From Stemphylium vesicarium (taxonomy: Eukaryota; Ascomycota; Dothideomycetes; Pleosporales; Pleosporaceae): 64,000 bases of DNA. The DNA lies in NCBI GenBank assembly GCA_004380135.1, contig QXCR01000045.1:310001-374000 (forward strand), read 5' to 3'. Both the position numbers and the translations under genes were made by a program. This document shows, piece by piece, positions 43,571 through 56,354 of this stretch. The notes under the pieces were generated by a model that ran no database searches, was not told the origin of the DNA, and saw only the letters and a program-made list of their open reading frames with translations. Every line of letters starts with the position of its first letter. The stretch's first letter is position 1.

Positions 43571-46564
43571 ATGACTTTCTTACATACTTTCATCCTCTTT
43601 TGGGCGAGCTTCGTGCAATGGACAAGCTCCATAGTGTTCGAGAGGGCTGACAGCTGCCCAGGGTACACGGCTAGCAACGTGCAGCGTTCGGAAAACACAT
43701 TGACGGCGGACTTGACTCTGGGAGGGACCCCATGTAACTTGTATGGGGAGGACTTGCAGGACTTAAAGTTCCTCGCTGAATGGCAGACTGGTATGTTTAA
43801 AGCGCTCATATACTTTCTAGCGCTGCCTGTCTTTCCAATACAACGCACAGGTATCCTCATGTACTCAGGACGAGACGAAGAGATTGATTGAGACGCATCT
43901 CTTCTGCCAGAAAAACACCATCTCTCATGAAAGGCTGACATGAACAAGATTCTCGCCTTCATATCATCATACACGACAAAGACGAGCAAGTATACCAAGT
44001 CCCGGACTTTGTGGTACCACGACCAACGGGATCAGTCAACTCAGATGCATCTTCTCTTGATGTATCTGTTGTCGAAGAGCCTTTCTCCTTCGCTATAACA
44101 CGAAAGAGCAGTGGCGAAGAGCTTTTCAACACTAAAGGCTCTAATCTTGTTTTCGAAACGCAATTCTGGAGGCTAAGAACATCCCTGCCCAAGAATCCCT
44201 CGTTGTATGGGCTGGGCGAGCACACCGATTCTCTGCGACTGCCTAATTCAGGCTATGTCCGGACGATGTGGAATCGAGATGCTGGCGCCGTACCGGAGAA
44301 TACCAACTTGTATGGTGCTCACCCTGTTTACTACGAGCATCGTGTCGAATCTGGAAACTCGCATGGTGTACTTCTGCTAAACAGCAATGGTATGGACATC
44401 AATATTAATGACGACGATGGGCAATACCTCGAGTACAACTCTGTGGGCGGGGTCATCGACCTTTACTTTATGGCGGGACCAAGTCCAATAGACGTCGCTA
44501 GACAATATAGTGAGATTACGCAAAAGGCAGCCATGATGCCTTACTGGGGTCTCGGCTTCCACCAATGTCGCTATGGATACAAGAGCGTCAAAGAGGTTGC
44601 CGAAGTGGTCGCCAACTACAGCAAAGCCAACATCCCCCTGGAAACCGTGTGGACTGGTACGTGATCCTGATCATAGCAACCTCGAAGTCGCTAATACATG
44701 CAGACATTGATTACATGAACAAATCTAAAGTCTTCACACTGGGAGAAAACTTCCCACTCAGTGAGATGCGAGCCTTCATCGATGACCTCCACTCCAAAGA
44801 CCAACACTACATCGTCATGGTAGATCCTGCTGTCGCTGCACAGGACTATCCATCATACAACAACGGTCTGGACATGGACATCTTTCTCAGGAACTCTGAT
44901 GGGAGCGTGTTCAAGGGTGAGGTATGGCCAGGGGTGACGGCTTTCCCGGATTGGTTCCATTCGAATGCACAGGACTATTGGGACAAAGAGTTCGCTTCAT
45001 TCTTCGACGCTGCGACCGGGATAGATATTGATGCGCTATGGATCGACATGAACGAGCCGTCTAACTTCTGCGAATACCCATGCGACAACCCAGGTGGCAC
45101 CGAGGACAGTGTGGCTCAACCTGAGGTTCACGGGTTTGATGCGCAAGGTGCACCTTCGCCGGTCGCGACAACACCAGCCGCGCCTGTCCAAGCTGAAGTG
45201 CGTAAGCATGTTCCTCAAGCCAGTGCCTGCGATTCTGCAACTCACCAGGCTGTCGGCATGAAGAAAGGGCTTCTAGGGCGGGACCTCATCAGCCCTCTGT
45301 ATAAGATCAACAATCATTTGGGCCTTCTGAGTAACATGACAGCCGATACGGACCTCATCCACCAGGGTGCATGGGCAGAGTACGATACTCACAATCTGTA
45401 AGTCGAGGGAGGCGCATACGGTGGTGCGCTCTAAACGTTTTAGGTACGGCACCATGATGTGCGCTATAAGTCGGAAAAGCATGCTCAAGAGACGACCTGA
45501 CAAGCGACCTCTCGTAATCACGCGCAGTACCTTCGTTGGTGCTGGAAGCCACGTAGGCCATTGGCTAGGCGACAACGTTTCGTCGTGGGAACAGTATCTG
45601 ATATCCATCCGCCATCTTCTGCAGTTCGTGTCGTTTTTCCAGATACCCATGGTCAGTGACGATATGTCTTCCCAAATCGCAGTAGCTAACATGCGATAGG
45701 CTGGAGCTGATGTTTGCGGATTCCTTGACGAGGCCACTGAGCACCTATGCGCTCGATGGACGGTGTTGGGCGCGTTCTATCCATTCTACCGGAATCACAA
45801 CGTCGACGACCAGCCGCCGCAAGAAGCTTATCGTTGGGAGTCGGTAGCAGCTGCAGCCCGCAAAGCGATCGACATCCGTTATCGACTTCTTGACTACATC
45901 TACACTGCAATGCACAAGCAGACTGTAGACGGCACACCCATGCTTACGCCTCTCTGGTATGTCGGATGCCCAAGTAGAATTACCCTGGCTAACCGCGCCT
46001 AGGATGCAATACCCCTCCGACGGAGAAACTCTCGCCATAGAAACCCAGTTCTTCTACGGCCCTTCTCTGCTCATCAACCCTGTGATCGAAGAGTCGTCCA
46101 CCTCAGTCTCTCTTTACCTACCGTTAGACACATGGTACGACTTCTATACGCATAAACCCGTCGACGGTGCCGGAACCGCAATCACCTACACCAACGTCGC
46201 AGACACTGATATCCCAATCCTGGTGCGCGGTGGCTCCATCATCCCTTTACGGGTCAAGAGTGCCATGACCACAAAGGCATTGCGCGACGAGAACTTTGAA
46301 CTCTATGTCGCGCCCGATGTGGATGGAAAAGCCGATGGCACCTTATATCTAGATGATGGCGAGAGCCTCGTGCAGGATGGCGTTAGTGAGATTAGGTTCA
46401 GTTGGAATGGAGAGACGATTCGAACGGACGGTACGTTCGGATATGGAACGAGCTTGCGCGTAAAGAGCATAACTGTGCTTGGAGAAGGGCCGAAGACGTA
46501 TGGCTTAGATGAGGGGCTGGATAAGGCATGGGAACGAAAGGTTGGGGACACGAAAGAATCGTGA
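43571..46564 (+). CDS. agdC: Secreted GH31 alpha/beta-glucosidase (AgdC type)
   Basis: Six exons (43571-43790, 43949-44656, 44704-45397, 45444-45651, 45700-45956, 46003-46564) give 882 residues, close to the length of AgdC-type enzymes. It releases glucose from maltose-like and other glucosides outside the cell. Residues 1 to about 25 are a hydrophobic signal peptide. The GH31 N-terminal domain contains NPSLYGLGEH. The barrel holds VWTDIDYMN, the nucleophile Asp424 in WIDMNEPSNF and the general acid Asp584 in WLGDNVSSW, then IPMAGADVCGF and PILVRGGSIIP. Most introns are 46-48 nt. Intron 1 (158 nt) is the least certain; I chose the acceptor at 43948 because it rebuilds the family pattern WQTDSRLH. 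A large Ala/Pro/Gln insertion occurs around residues 450-490. Confidence 0.93.
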
Positions 46565-47216
46565 TGGGAGAGGCGGTTAATTGATGTTTGGTATGTTGTT
46601 ATCGCGGTGGTTCTTTCTCTCATCGACCTGAGTGATTTGTTGTTTGAAGTGAGAGCTTTGAATTTCGAGGCGCGAGTGGCATGCGACGTGATCAACCACT
46701 AGCGCGAATTGCTCGCGTCGCGGCCCAGACGGATACCACCCTAAGTCTCACGTCATCTCGTCCCAACACCCTTCACCCTGAGAGACTTTATCGGATCGCA
46801 TTGCCCTCCCACCTTGACCGTCGCGTTTTGATCCGTATCGACCCCGCAACGTGGACACTGTGCTACGCAGGGTCAGGGAAGCTACACTCCCACAACCATC
46901 AATTGACCCCAGCAAAGTAGCGCCCAATCATGCAAGAACTCGTCCCGCAACGCCGCGATATTGAAGTATATCGTGGCTGTAACGCGCCTGCTCGGGCCAC
47001 CTACCCTTGAGGCGGCTGTCCCGGTAGCTGCGCCCACTCTCCAGCGATCAGTCACTACCATGTATGCAGGGCTCTTTCCATCGAACATCCCAGCTTCTCA
47101 TCGACATCGTACGATTCTCATTATGTGATCTCTGTATACTCATATTCCTATCCTACTCCTAATGAAACTCGGCACACCATCGCGCAAGGCGAAAATATAA
47201 TTCAGCGCAAACTCAC
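46565..47216. other. Intergenic region between the glucosidase and the histidine kinase
   Basis: It contains the glucosidase 3' UTR and the kinase promoter. No coding region was recognised in these 652 bases. Confidence 0.5.
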
Positions 47217-50200
47217 ATGGGCAGCTCAGCCCAGGAGCGATTACCGGATACATCTTCCTCTGTCAGTATAGAGGAGGAACAACAACAACACCAAGATGTC
47301 GCTCTTCAATCACTCAAAACGTCGAGTCTCCTGCAGTTGTTGGATATAGACAACAGACCGACGTTCGTGCTCAGTACGAACGCATGCGCCAAGGGAGGCA
47401 GGTCTCAGATCAAGCCTGTATTCTGCAATTCCGCATTGAGAAAACAAGGGGCTCTCTTGAGTAAGGTCACCGGTGCTGTACCAGGCGATTGCAACTCAAG
47501 CGATGGCGGAGCAACACATAACGAATTTCGAATTTGGGCGACCCTCCTTAGCAGGTTTGAGGATTCCAGAGACATTTACCCAGTAACAATAAAGTACGCG
47601 AGCTTGATTTGGACAAGTTTCGGCATCCAGCCAAACTGGAGAATAATCCGCGGCCACGAAAGATTCAGTAATGAAGGCATCTCAGGCAAAGAACCGCTAG
47701 CGGCGTCTGCAACAGAAGTTAAGAAACAAGGCAGTGGCGCTTTAAAAGAAGACACCAAAAAAGCCTTAGCCTCTGCAGAAGCGATTCCGACCGAGGAACT
47801 CATTCCAGATGTCCAGGAACTTGAGTGCCCGCCCGCACCCCTTGGCCCAGACCGGAAGATAAGTCGCACCTCGAGCGTCTCGGCTGTTACACTAACAACG
47901 CCCGATTCCTGCGTACCCGACTGGACCGTTTCGGACCCAGGAGGGATTCTTTCAGATCATCTTCAGTTCGTGAGAAGTATTGACTGGGGGAAAACACCAC
48001 TGGGCGCTATGGACCGATGGTCGATCCAGTTCCGAGAAATCATCTGCTTGGTCATGCGCAACCCCCACCCGTCCTCTGTCTTTTGGGGCGAAGACCTGAC
48101 CATGCTCTACAATGAGGCCTACAGGGACGACGTGACAGGGGACAAACATCCTGCCCTGATGGGCACTGGCTTCTCAGGCCCTTTTAGTGAAATGTGGCAT
48201 GCAGTTGGTCCTATCATCCGCGAATGCGCTCGGACGGGTCACGCCCAACTCAATCACAATCAACCATTACCGATTATGCGATACGGTTATATGGAAGAGG
48301 CGTTTTTCACATGGTCTTTCGTAAGCAGTTGTGCGATACTCATCTTGACAATACAGGACTTACATGACGGCAGGTTCCGGTCTTTGGCGGCACGGAACGC
48401 GTGCTTGGTTGTAAGTAATGTTGCGGCAATCATTTCCTTGAGAAGTTGGTAGCTCTCACCGCGCGTGCCAGAACTCCAATATCCTGGAGCCAAAGTTTTT
48501 GTGATAAGTTTGACTAGAATCGAGGATATACTAATAAATGCCCGGAGTTTAGTCTATCTGAATGCTTTTGATACCACTGTCGAATCGATCAGCAGCAGAA
48601 GGATGCAACTATTGCGATACCTCGGCGAGCGTATGAACGCTACACGCACGGTCAAAGAGTTTTGGGGAAGAGTGCTGGAGGGCTTGAATCATAACGACTA
48701 CGACGTACCCTTTGCGCTGTTATACTCCATTGTCGACACGGAAGAGACCGATGCCATTTCCCCGAATTCATATGATTCTAGCCCTGGTTCTATCAAAGCC
48801 TGTCTCATCGAAGGATCAATTGGAGTTCCCAGAGGGCACCAGGCTTGTCCTGACCGATTTGTCTTGACTGAGAGCGATGATCCCTTGATATCAGCTCTCA
48901 GAGAGGCTATGCGGACACTAGAACCGGGGATGCTGAGCGTGAAAGACGGGACATTACCAAAATCACTGCTCGAGATTGTAGAATGGAGAGGATACAAGGA
49001 TCCCTGCAGAGAAGCGATGATACTACCGCTTCGACCGACCAACGCAGACAATGTTTGCGCCTTGCTGTTACTCGGAATAAACCCTCGCAGGGCTTATGAC
49101 CAGGAGTATAAGACATTCACGGCCATGCTCAACCGACAAATTGCCACTTCTTTAGCATCAGTGCTTCTCTTCGAAGATGAGGTACGGCGGAGCAAACATG
49201 CGGCAGAGGTTGCCACTCTGCAACGAGAGCAGCTATCCCAGCAACTTCAACTCCAAACCAGTCGGATGCGCCGAATGACCGAATTCTCGCGTTTGGGAAT
49301 GTACCTGTTCGACCCCGAGGGACGCTTGTTGGAAGCAAATGACCGATACTATGAAATGACTGGAGTCTCACACAAAGACTGTGGCAAACCCTGGTCAATC
49401 GATATAATGGTCGGTGCAAGCCGGAAAGCTAGCCAAGAACTGTGGGACTGTAAGTGATATTACACTAGTCGTTTTACCCGGTATACTAATGAGTAAGTAG
49501 ATGTACTAAAGACGCACAAACCAGCTAGTCGTGAACTTCAGTTTGCGAATTCTAGGTGCCAGCCCAAAGATATCGACGGTAAGCCCATCGAGTACTGGGT
49601 CCTTGTGACTAGCCAGCCAGAGATAAGCCCGGATGGCAAACTCATCAGCGTCATGGGCTCAATTACCGATATCTCGCACTTGAAATGGGCCCAAGGTTTG
49701 CAAGAGCAAAGACTGCGAGAAGCCGAAGAGTCGAAGCGCCAGCAGAACGAGTTCATTGACATTACCTCTCACGAAATGCGGAACCCACTCTCCGCAATCC
49801 TCATCTGCGCTGATGATATCCGAGATACTCTGAGTCAGCACAAGTTCTCCTCCGATGCCGACCTCAAGATCGCAAAGGATTGTGTCGAAGCCGCAAACAA
49901 TATTGCTCTTTGTGTTCAGCATCAGAAATCGATCGTCGATGACATTCTTACCGTGTCAAAGCTGGACTCGAATCTACTGCGCATCACCCCGATTCCTTCG
50001 CAACCCATCATCGTCGTTCAACGCTCGATGGCCATGTTAGTAAAGGTGTCTCACAATTGTCGCAGAACATGTATGCTGACTTGGCAATGCCTCATACAGG
50101 TTTCGTCCGGAAATCCTCGCTAAAAATATCGAGTTCAAGTTTGCACCGCATCCAAGTCTGCGAGAGCTCGATATCGACTGGGTAGTGCTTGATCCGGGCC

Positions 50201-51261
50201 GCCTTCTCCAAATCATCGTCAACCTGATCACCAACTCAATCAAGTTTACACAGGATCGTCCTGTACGCTGTATCACGGTCCAAGTCGGCGCTCACTTGGA
50301 TCGTTCGGATCTAGAAATACCAGAAGGATTCGAGTTCGTTCCTCAGCGAACGACGGTCGCTGATTTCGGGAATGGAGATGGCTGGGGCTCAGGCTCCCAG
50401 ATATATCTCCGATTTCAGGTTCAGGATACCGGATGCGGACTTACACCGGAGCAAAAGCAAATGCTTTTTGAGAAGTTCGCCCAGGCGTCACCACGGACAC
50501 ATGGTAAATATGGTGGTAGTGGACTCGGACTCTTCATCTCGCGCCAACTTGCCGAACTCCATGGAGGCCAAATTGGCTGCTCCTCAGAAGCAGGCGTCGG
50601 CAGTACATTCGGCTTTTACTTGAAGTGCAAGCGCATGATACCTCAAAAGCGTACTTTATCTGAGGTTGTCAAGCAGCCACCCGAGGTCGAGAACGCCGTC
50701 GCTCCGCGCATGGTCATAGCCGCACCTCCCAGACTTGAAAAGAAACACATTGAGGTGACAGTTACACCGCTGTCTAGCGACAAAGAAGTCACTGAAGACG
50801 GGCGATTACACGTTCTTGTCGTCGAGGATAATCTCGTGAACCAAAAGGTCCTATGCAAACAGCTCACCAAAGCAGGCTGCATCGTCAGCACTGCCGATCA
50901 CGGTCTATGGGCACTGAAACATCTCGCAAAGACGCACTTCTGCGCTGCCAACGGCATACCTCTCGACATCATCCTCATGGACTGCGAAATGCCCGAGATG
51001 GACGGCTTGACATGTTGCAGCAAGATCAGGGAGATGGAGCAGCACAGCGAAGTGACGAGACACGTTCCAATCATCGCGGTTACAGCGAACATCCGCGGGG
51101 GTCAGATCGATGATGCGAATAATGCGGGGATGGACGACGTGATTGGGAAGCCATTCAGGATACCAGATCTGCTGTCGAAGATGAAGAGCTTGTTGAAGAA
51201 ACTCGAAGATAGCGGGAGTATAGTGATCTCTCGAGACCGTGTTGACTCTCACCTACATTAA
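47217..51261 (+). CDS. Hybrid sensor histidine kinase (PAS-GAF-PAS-HisKA-HATPase-REC)
   Basis: Five exons (47217-48320, 48374-48410, 48553-49449, 49501-50035, 50100-51261) give 1244 residues. The 37-nt exon 2 encodes VPVFGGTERVLG and is needed to continue the first sensor domain. No membrane segment is seen, so it is probably a cytoplasmic sensor feeding the Ypd1 phosphorelay. Order: a variable N-terminus, a PAS-like domain (about 250-385) with TPLGAMDRW and SSVFWGEDL, a GAF-like region (about 400-550), a second PAS around EFSRLGMYLFDPEGR, then HisKA with phosphoacceptor His770 (ITSHEMRNPLSA), an HATPase with NLITNSIKFT and YGGSGLGLFIS, and a receiver with Asp1152 (LMDCEMPEMDG). All catalytic motifs look intact. 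The signal sensed is unknown. The exon 4 donor is GTTAGT at 50036, chosen because it alone keeps frame. Confidence 0.93.
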
Positions 51262-52260
51262 AATGCCTTTTCTACCTAACGTATGACATGAAAACATGAA
51301 CACATTGTTTTAAAATTTTGAATCTGCGTTCCAAAATCCCTCGAGTATGTCGCGGACGAATCTTGCTCGAATCACAGCTTGTCTTTCCCTCGACCTCGAC
51401 GAAAACAAGTTCACATTACACATATCCTCGCCCCATTTTCACTGACTCATGCTCATACCTTCGAAAAACCAAGATCGTCTTCACTCCCCCGGCAACCCCC
51501 AAAACAACCATGCCGTGAGGCAGCACCAACTTTAATCTCCTCCCACCACACAGCCATGCGTCGAGGATCTCGACCATTTCGGTGCACAGCCGCCAGCTGC
51601 TATATTATCTACAGAAGAGGCAGAATAGCGGCTTATATACACGAAGACTGGCGGCTGTACGCGGCCACGTCGGCGGCGGAGGAAGCATACCGCCGGCGGT
51701 GTAGGCGATATCTCCGCTGGTGGCAAAGTTTGCTGGCGACTACGTTTGTTATCAGATGTGGTTATGCGTGTGAGTATGCTGGTGCAAACGGGATACGTGG
51801 ACGTGTGGTGTGGCGGGGCAAACGGGTAGTGAGTGTTTTGATGGATACCGGGGGCTTGAGCGGTTGGAATTTGGGGGTTAAGTGGAGGGGTTGTGGAAGG
51901 ATACTAGGGATGGGATTAGAGATAGGATGGTTGGGGAGTTGGAGTTGGGCGGATACGAGGGATTTTGAGGTTTGGAAATAGGGATTGAGATGGATAGGGT
52001 GGCTGGCGGATACGATGCCTTGTTTGAGCCGTGGATCAAGTGGATATTTGGAGCTGTGGCGCAAACGAAGGAAACGATAGGACAGTATGGAATGGATAGA
52101 TGAGATGGTATGAAACCATGGCATTGAATGCTAAATGGCTGCATAGGAAATCTAATCAAAACTAGTAAAAGGAAGGAAACGAAAGGAGATCTATCGCCTG
52201 AACAATATGAGACATCGACCATGAACCAACCCTCCTCCGTCAGAAGCCTCAAACTCACAC
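51262..52260. other. Interval between the histidine kinase and the Argonaute gene
   Basis: The two flanking genes converge, so this 1 kb contains both 3' UTRs. One ATG-started frame (51556-51981) is listed separately with low confidence. Nothing else is supported. Confidence 0.5.
51556..51981 (+). CDS. Doubtful ORF, Arg/Trp-rich, 141 residues
   Basis: An ATG-started frame lies between two convergent genes. The predicted protein is rich in Arg, Trp, Gly and Tyr (RRRCRRYLRWWQSL), has no recognised domain, and its last third resembles translated G-rich non-coding DNA. No splice signal is needed. It could be a lineage-specific small gene, but chance is at least as likely. Confidence 0.2.
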   Translation: MRRGSRPFRCTAASCYIIYRRGRIAAYIHEDWRLYAATSAAEEAYRRRCRRYLRWWQSLLATTFVIRCGYACEYAGANGIRGRVVWRGKRVVSVLMDTGGLSGWNLGVKWRGCGRILGMGLEIGWLGSWSWADTRDFEVWK

Positions 52261-55200
52261 TCAGAACATGGTACCATCGAGTTCCTTAACCCAAGGACCG
52301 GGCCCACCAGAACGAAGCCTCTTCCACTCAGTCTTCGCCTCCGCCAAAACATTCTCCTCAATCTTCCCCTCGACAAACCTCGCGTGCCCCCTCTCCATCA
52401 CAATCTCCGCAGACAGTTTCCTTGCGGCATTGCGACCAGGCGGGATCGGATTAGGCGGAAGTGCCTGCTTCATCTGCGTCAAGCGAGGAGCATAGCGCTG
52501 CTCGATAGCATCCCCAGTCCGCAGATAAGTCTCGAAGTACATACTCTCCTTATCCGGACTAAACCAGTCCCTCAGGTATGCGCAGCCGCGGTCACACAGC
52601 CGATCAGCATAGTACGCCGGCGAGGCGTAGGAAACGCCCATGGTGGCGCGCACATACGTGTAGCAGAGTTTGAACGTGAGGTCCTGGATTTCGCGGTCGC
52701 GGAACCCGATTTCATTCGCAATCACCATGTAGTGTGTGGGGATGGTGGTACCCTTGAGCCCGTGGTGCGACTGCAGGTAGAAGTCAGAGTAGTGTGGTGA
52801 AGTGATGGCGCAGTCGACCAGCGTGCCTGCCTTGCAGTTCCCGTTCTTGTGTGTATCTTCTTTCTTTGCGGGGTAGAAGCGCGTTGCGTGTCGCTTTATG
52901 GCTACCACGATGGTGATCTTTGCGGTGGAGCATTTGCAGGTTTGGCAGGCGGCTTTGATTTGGCGAAGCTCTTCGTCTTGGACTTGGGCGTATTGGATGA
53001 TGCTTACGCTGTCGCGGTAGAAGAGGATTCTGCTGGGTACCGCGCGGGTAGACGCTGTGTATGCGTCTATTCTCTTAACGAGCATGGCTTCGAGGTCGTC
53101 GATGATCTATGAGTTGGTTAGCTAGGGCTTTTTATGTTTGTGCTGGGGACTTCGAGTCTTACTTCTTTCTTGCACGTCCTCTGGAGTCGCATGGAGCCGC
53201 GGAATTTGGTTGCAGTGGAGTCGACCGAGCCGACGACAGCTGCGATGGAGGGACACCCTACGAGTGAGCCGCTGCCTGGGTGCGTAACGTCAGCTCCAAG
53301 AATCAGAGTACCTTTCAGCATGTGTTCCTTGGTATTCCCTTGCTTCGGGAACTCTACAGTGTGGTTCCCACCCCCAAGCTTGAGATTGGCCTTCATCATG
53401 ATGTTTGCCATGTATTGCCTGATATCTCCAACACCTGCCCCCTTGAATTTTGGGGCCTATGTCATGCAGAGAGACTGCATAGATGCGTGACGGACCATGA
53501 CATATTTGAAAGACGAATACGCTGGGATGCTCAGGTTCTTCAACAGCAGGATCGCAAAGTCGACGGGGGACTTGGCGGCCTTCATGCTGTCCAGCGGTTC
53601 TTGAATCCTCCCTTTGATGGAGGTGTGAGTCGCTCCCTGTCCCCGAACGCCATCGACTGTAAGTGTTTGAGGATGAGTCGCACCCCTGCATACCTTGTAG
53701 CCCCCGAGGAGGTTGTTGAAAGTCGTGCAGTAAGTCTGGATGGTGTTCGTCTCGTCTTTCATGCCGGACTCCACGAACAGAACGTACTTGATTGATTGTT
53801 CGTCTTTAAAACCAGGGGAATCTATGAAGTCTTTGAGGTCTCCAGGATTACATTGTGCATTCGGGTTGAACTTACTTTCAGAAGTGTTTGCACCGTAAAT
53901 TATCTTCGGAAGAGGCATTCCCAAGGATTTGATCGTCAGCATCGTGGGCTTGATGAGTAGCTGCGGGCAGCCAGGCTAGAGTGGAAGATGCGTTAATCTA
54001 AATGTTTTAGTCAATTGACCAAGTGACTCTTACCAGTTCCTGTTCATCTCGCGTCGGGCCAAGGCCGAAACTCTTCATTCCCTCCACTTCGACGAGCCGT
54101 CGGCTTTTTTCTGGCAAATGCGTCGCAATTTCCAACATTCCCTCGACGAGTCTCTCCAGAAGAAGGCACTTGTAGATCTGGTATGGCAAGATTCGTAGGT
54201 ATTCGCGAGGATAGTAAACCCGATCCGTGTGCGTCCCGGCATCGATAGCTTCCGATTCTACTTCGAAGTTCTTTCCGAAGACATCCTTCAAGTGTTTCAC
54301 AACACGGGTAACATTAGACTCCGGGACGGGTTGGCCCTGAGCGTTCATTCGGGTCTTGCGGAAGGCCATGCTCGCATCGTTGAACTTGGGACCGAATTCG
54401 CAAAAGGTTTTGATGCGGTTCTGGGGCTTGTTCAGGTGGTCAACATGCTCTTGGTTGGCCGGGTCTGGTTTGCGGTCCGGCTCAATGTACACTCGCAATG
54501 TCTTGAGAAGCCTCTCTTGTTCATCTGGACGGAAAGTGTTGTCGTTCAGGAATTCCTCGACAGTGATAGGTTGAAAGAATGCACTGATCGCAGGGTGTAC
54601 GTTGAGAAAGACTTTCTGCATGCCAGGCTTGATAGTGTAGTAGTAGCCTCGCATTCCACGCAGTGATCTGAAATGTCTGCTGTCACTCAATGGCTGGGAG
54701 CCACATTTGACGAAGAACTTATTACTAGATAACTGAAACACCTCGGTAGTTAGGCTCTTGGTGATAGCGAGGTTGAGCGCGCTAACTATCGGGTTGAAGT
54801 TGACGTTCGGATTGCTCTCGTTGCGGTTCGCGTTGATGTAGGCGTGCAGTCCATCCAAGTCGAGCTCATTGTGAGATTTGAGGAACAACTGGACCCTCTC
54901 ATTTCCATTTGCGATAGCCTCAGGTTGCCACACGGCGTCAGCAAGCGTGGTTTGGTCCCCAGGGACTACAGGCTGGTGTCCCATTGACTCATGAAGGTTC
55001 TTCCATGCAACAATGATCTTGACGTGGTCCGTGACGTAGTGCTGTTTATTGTCCTTGAGAACGTTCCAGGCTTCCTCGGCGGTCTGAAAAATGTACATGG
55101 CTTTGCACTTGCTCTTACCGGCAGGCATCTTGAGAATCTCATACACAAAAAAGCGAGTGTTGGGCTTGAAGCTCACTTCGAAATGATTGGTAAAGACCTC

Positions 55201-55743
55201 TGAGGACGACTGAGCAAACTCCTTCCTCAGGGGAAATTGATGAGCTTCCGCTTTGCTCAGAACCAGCTGGGTATTGAACGTGTTGCTTGGGCTGAGTTTG
55301 GCGTCATATGGTACATCAGCGGGTGTTGAGGCATGAGTCTCCACGGGGTCTGCCTGGGAGACATCGCGGACCTTGTTGAGACCATCAACGGACTGATCGC
55401 TTGATGCGAGGATAGGGTCTAGGATATTGTTCTCAGCTTGGGTCGTAGCTTGGGCTTGAGCCAGTGGATCGGCTTGCGTAGAAGGCTGAGTGTTTGGATC
55501 AGGTGTCGCTTCGGCAGGTTCTTCCCAGCACGGCTGTTTGCGTAACTTGGGAATAGATTGGCGAACAAGATTTGCTTTTGAACCGAAGATCTTGGTGAGG
55601 GGTGAATCTGCTCCAACCGGTACCTTAAGCTTTTCACATGGTCCACCATACGCATCATGCCCGCTGATGCCGCAGACGACGCAGGGATCATCAGTCATAT
55701 GACGACGAATGTTGTTCGGACTCGCAACTTCAAAGTCCCCCAT
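52261..55743 (-). pseudogene. Argonaute (QDE-2 family) gene with an in-frame TAG before the PIWI core
   Basis: Exons 55743-54034, 53975-53163 and 53106-52261 (introns of 58 and 56 nt) form one 1122-codon frame of an RNA-silencing Argonaute, interrupted by TAG at 53459-53457 (codon 743). The N-terminus has a zinc-knuckle-like CVVCGISGHDAYGGPC (21-36). N, PAZ (around ISAFFQPITVEEFLND) and MID regions follow; the PIWI domain is after the stop. Slicer residues are all present: Asp799 (GADVTHPG), Glu841 (CKKE, glutamate finger), Asp873 (FYRDSVS), Asp1009 (PAYYAD). The stop follows MQSLCMT, where related Argonautes continue with coding sequence. Ending there would remove PIWI and slicing. A 39-nt in-phase intron (53495-53457, GTCCGT to ACATAG) could remove the stop, but it is shorter than any other intron here and would delete a conserved segment. 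I therefore call it a probable pseudogene or recent loss. Confidence 0.75.
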
Positions 55744-56354
55744 GGTTTCTGGTTTGGCCGATGGATAACTTGAATGTCAAGAGGTAGCGGAGTCTCAGAT
55801 TGCAGAATGGCTGATCAAGTAGTATCGAACACTGGATGTCTTAGTTGATAGAAGACACAGTGCCAGAACATGTTAGTTATATAGTACCTCGAACATGCAT
55901 TACAGCTTGCTTCGACCATTATTGATCCTTCGAGCGAATACCAGCAAACGTTGCTTCGATGCTCAAACTCGTAGGGAAACAACGTAAAACTATCGTAACG
56001 AGTGCCTGACGCAATTAGCACCGCCAAATAAGCCCAAACGGGTTAGCAAACTTGCTTCTCCTGTCTCAAGCATTCGCGGACGGGTGATTGGTGTTTCGTT
56101 CTCGCTTGATTTTGCTAGAAGTTGTGAGAGCCCGCGATGAAAATGCACAGAAGATGACCTACACGCTGGCGACAATTGTACTAGCAAAAGGACGGTGATT
56201 TCCAGTCGATCGCCGCTCTTCGACTAGTTCTCCATGGATGACAAAGGGTGTGGTGCTCGCATCGTGCGGTGTTACAGACTGCTTGATAGCACTCGATATG
56301 AATTCCAACAATGATCCGTCTTTCTGAATGCAAAACGACCTAAATTACGTCTCT
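55744..56354. other. Intergenic region between the Argonaute gene and SPB1
   Basis: It contains the Argonaute promoter and the SPB1 3' UTR, both on the minus strand. No gene was recognised. Confidence 0.5.
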
